6,365 nucleotides of DNA from E44-bin88 sp050123275 (GTDB lineage: Bacteria > Chloroflexota > Dehalococcoidia > Dehalococcoidales > BS750m-G39), in contig JASFHK010000024.1 in assembly GCA_050123275.1 (NCBI GenBank), positions 1-6,365 on the forward strand. Direction: 5' to 3'. A program made the position numbers and the translations under genes. Under the pieces are notes generated by a model. The model did not search any database and was not told the origin of the DNA. It saw only the letters and a program-made list of their open reading frames with translations. Shown in pieces: positions 5,938 to 6,365 of this stretch (positions are counted from its first letter, which is position 1; the number at the start of each line of letters is the position of its first letter).

Positions 5938-5950
5938 CTAAACAGTTTAG
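5938..5950. repeat. Palindrome CTAAAC-A-GTTTAG, candidate regulator site
   Basis: A perfect 6+6 inverted repeat with a 1-bp centre lies about 70 bp upstream of the -35. It lies in the region between the msrB terminator and the promoter, where no gene competes for the sequence. Its form is that of a dimeric helix-turn-helix operator. The regulator itself is not in the window. Confidence 0.35.
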
Positions 5951-6032
5951 CGGAAGATGCGTCACAGACTACTGATTATGTTGACGGCTGTGATTAGAAA
6001 AGCGAAATTTAAAAGGAGGACTTGGAAGACAT

Positions 6033-6068
6033 AAAAAAACCTGGCAGCGGGTGGGTTCGAGCCGCTGC
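6033..6068 (-). terminator. Rho-independent terminator after msrB
   Basis: On the minus strand GCAGCGG (6068-6062) and CCGCTGC (6050-6044) form a perfect 7-bp GC-rich stem with an 11-nt loop. CAGG and then seven T (6039-6033) follow. It begins 15 nt after the msrB stop, and so separates msrB from the corrinoid operon. The 4-nt gap before the T-run is slightly long. Confidence 0.7.
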
Positions 6069-6083
6069 TTATGAATCGCAGAA

Positions 6084-6365
6084 TCAGCTATTATTTAACG
6101 TAATTCCCATATTCTCGAAAAGCTGGTTGTATTCTCCGTACCCTTCCTCCTCCAGCTTTTCCCTTGGAATGAAGCGCAAAGCAGCGGAGTTTATACAGTA
6201 ACGTTTTCCCGTCGGAGGCGGGCCATCGTTGAAGACATGGCCGAGGTGGGAATCAGCGTACCGGCTCCTTACCTCAATCCTGGTCGTACCATAGCTGCTA
6301 TCCTCTATTTCTAATATGTTGCCGGCTTTGAGAGGCCGGATGAAGCTGGGCCATCCCGTACCTGA
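6084..6365 (-). CDS. msrB: Peptide-methionine (R)-S-oxide reductase MsrB, C-terminal part, cut by the window edge
   Basis: The last 93 residues are present, beginning at the SGTGWPSF motif (1-8 of the fragment) and ending at TGA 6086-6084. DSHLGHVFNDGP (38-49) and RYCINSAALRFIP (55-67), with the catalytic Cys57, are the MsrB signature. The enzyme reduces the R-epimer of methionine sulfoxide in proteins, using thioredoxin or a similar reductant. The segment RSRYADSHLGH lacks the second CxxC of zinc-binding MsrBs (CGNC in E. coli), so this is the zinc-free type, as in B. subtilis MsrB or the MsrAB fusions. Whether an MsrA domain is fused upstream cannot be seen. The tail GYGEYNQLFEN is usual for this subgroup. 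It ends in its own terminator and is probably unrelated to the methyltransferase operon. Confidence 0.96.
   Translation of the reverse strand, partial: SGTGWPSFIRPLKAGNILEIEDSSYGTTRIEVRSRYADSHLGHVFNDGPPPTGKRYCINSAALRFIPREKLEEEGYGEYNQLFENMGITLNNS

Noticed and set aside
6044..6070. tRNA-like T-loop (GGGTTCGAG) possibly marking a tRNA fragment or attachment site
   Set aside because: The flanking bases do not form a proper T-stem, no acceptor, D or anticodon arms are found, and the sequence is explained by the msrB terminator loop.
6014..6201. AGGAGG on the plus strand followed by a short open frame from TTG 6022
   Set aside because: The spacing is only 2 nt, and the frame runs antisense through the msrB terminator and msrB itself.
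1..6365. CRISPR arrays, insertion sequences, rRNA or complete tRNA genes
   Set aside because: No regularly spaced repeats, transposase frames, terminal repeats or RNA-gene signatures were seen.

Overview
The window reads as bacterial DNA from an anaerobe that handles C1 (methyl) groups with corrinoid proteins. All six supported genes lie on the minus strand, so biological order runs from high to low coordinates. Strong AGGAGG Shine-Dalgarno sites, extended -10 promoters and the gene content would suit subsurface Chloroflexota (Dehalococcoidia-like), an acetogenic Firmicute or an anaerobic Desulfobacterota. I cannot choose among these from sequence alone; the Dehalococcoidia-like option is only a guess.

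Layout, from the right edge. (1) 6365-6084: C-terminal 93 residues of a zinc-free methionine-R-sulfoxide reductase (MsrB), followed by a rho-independent terminator (6068-6033). (2) 6032-5616: a regulatory stretch with a 13-bp palindrome, a good sigma70-type promoter (5867-5839) and a leader of about 217 nt with several inverted repeats. (3) 5615-789: a tightly packed four-gene operon encoding a corrinoid protein (217 aa), a UroD/MtaA-family zinc methyltransferase (347 aa), a reductive activator of corrinoid enzymes (RACE; [2Fe-2S] plus ASKHA ATPase, 639 aa), and a double-cubane-cluster protein of the YjiM / 2-hydroxyacyl-CoA dehydratase-like family (379 aa). (4) 788-374: a noncoding gap with a second strong minus-strand promoter (582-554). 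(5) 373-1: the N-terminal 124 residues of the FAD-binding subunit of a molybdenum hydroxylase (CoxM/XdhB-type).

How the genes fit together: the UroD-type enzyme moves a methyl group to or from the corrinoid protein. The RACE protein uses ATP hydrolysis and its [2Fe-2S] cluster to rescue accidentally oxidised Co(II) to Co(I). No pterin-dependent (MtrH/AcsE-like) second methyltransferase lies in the window, so the methyl donor and final acceptor are unknown. The unusual member is the double-cubane-cluster protein. It belongs to a family that does ATP-dependent low-potential reductions and normally pairs with its own [4Fe-4S] ASKHA activase. Here it sits last in a methyltransferase operon whose only ASKHA protein is the RACE. 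That pairing is the most interesting point of the window. The operon is about 60% G+C in hand-counted lines, against about 46% for the FAD-subunit gene.
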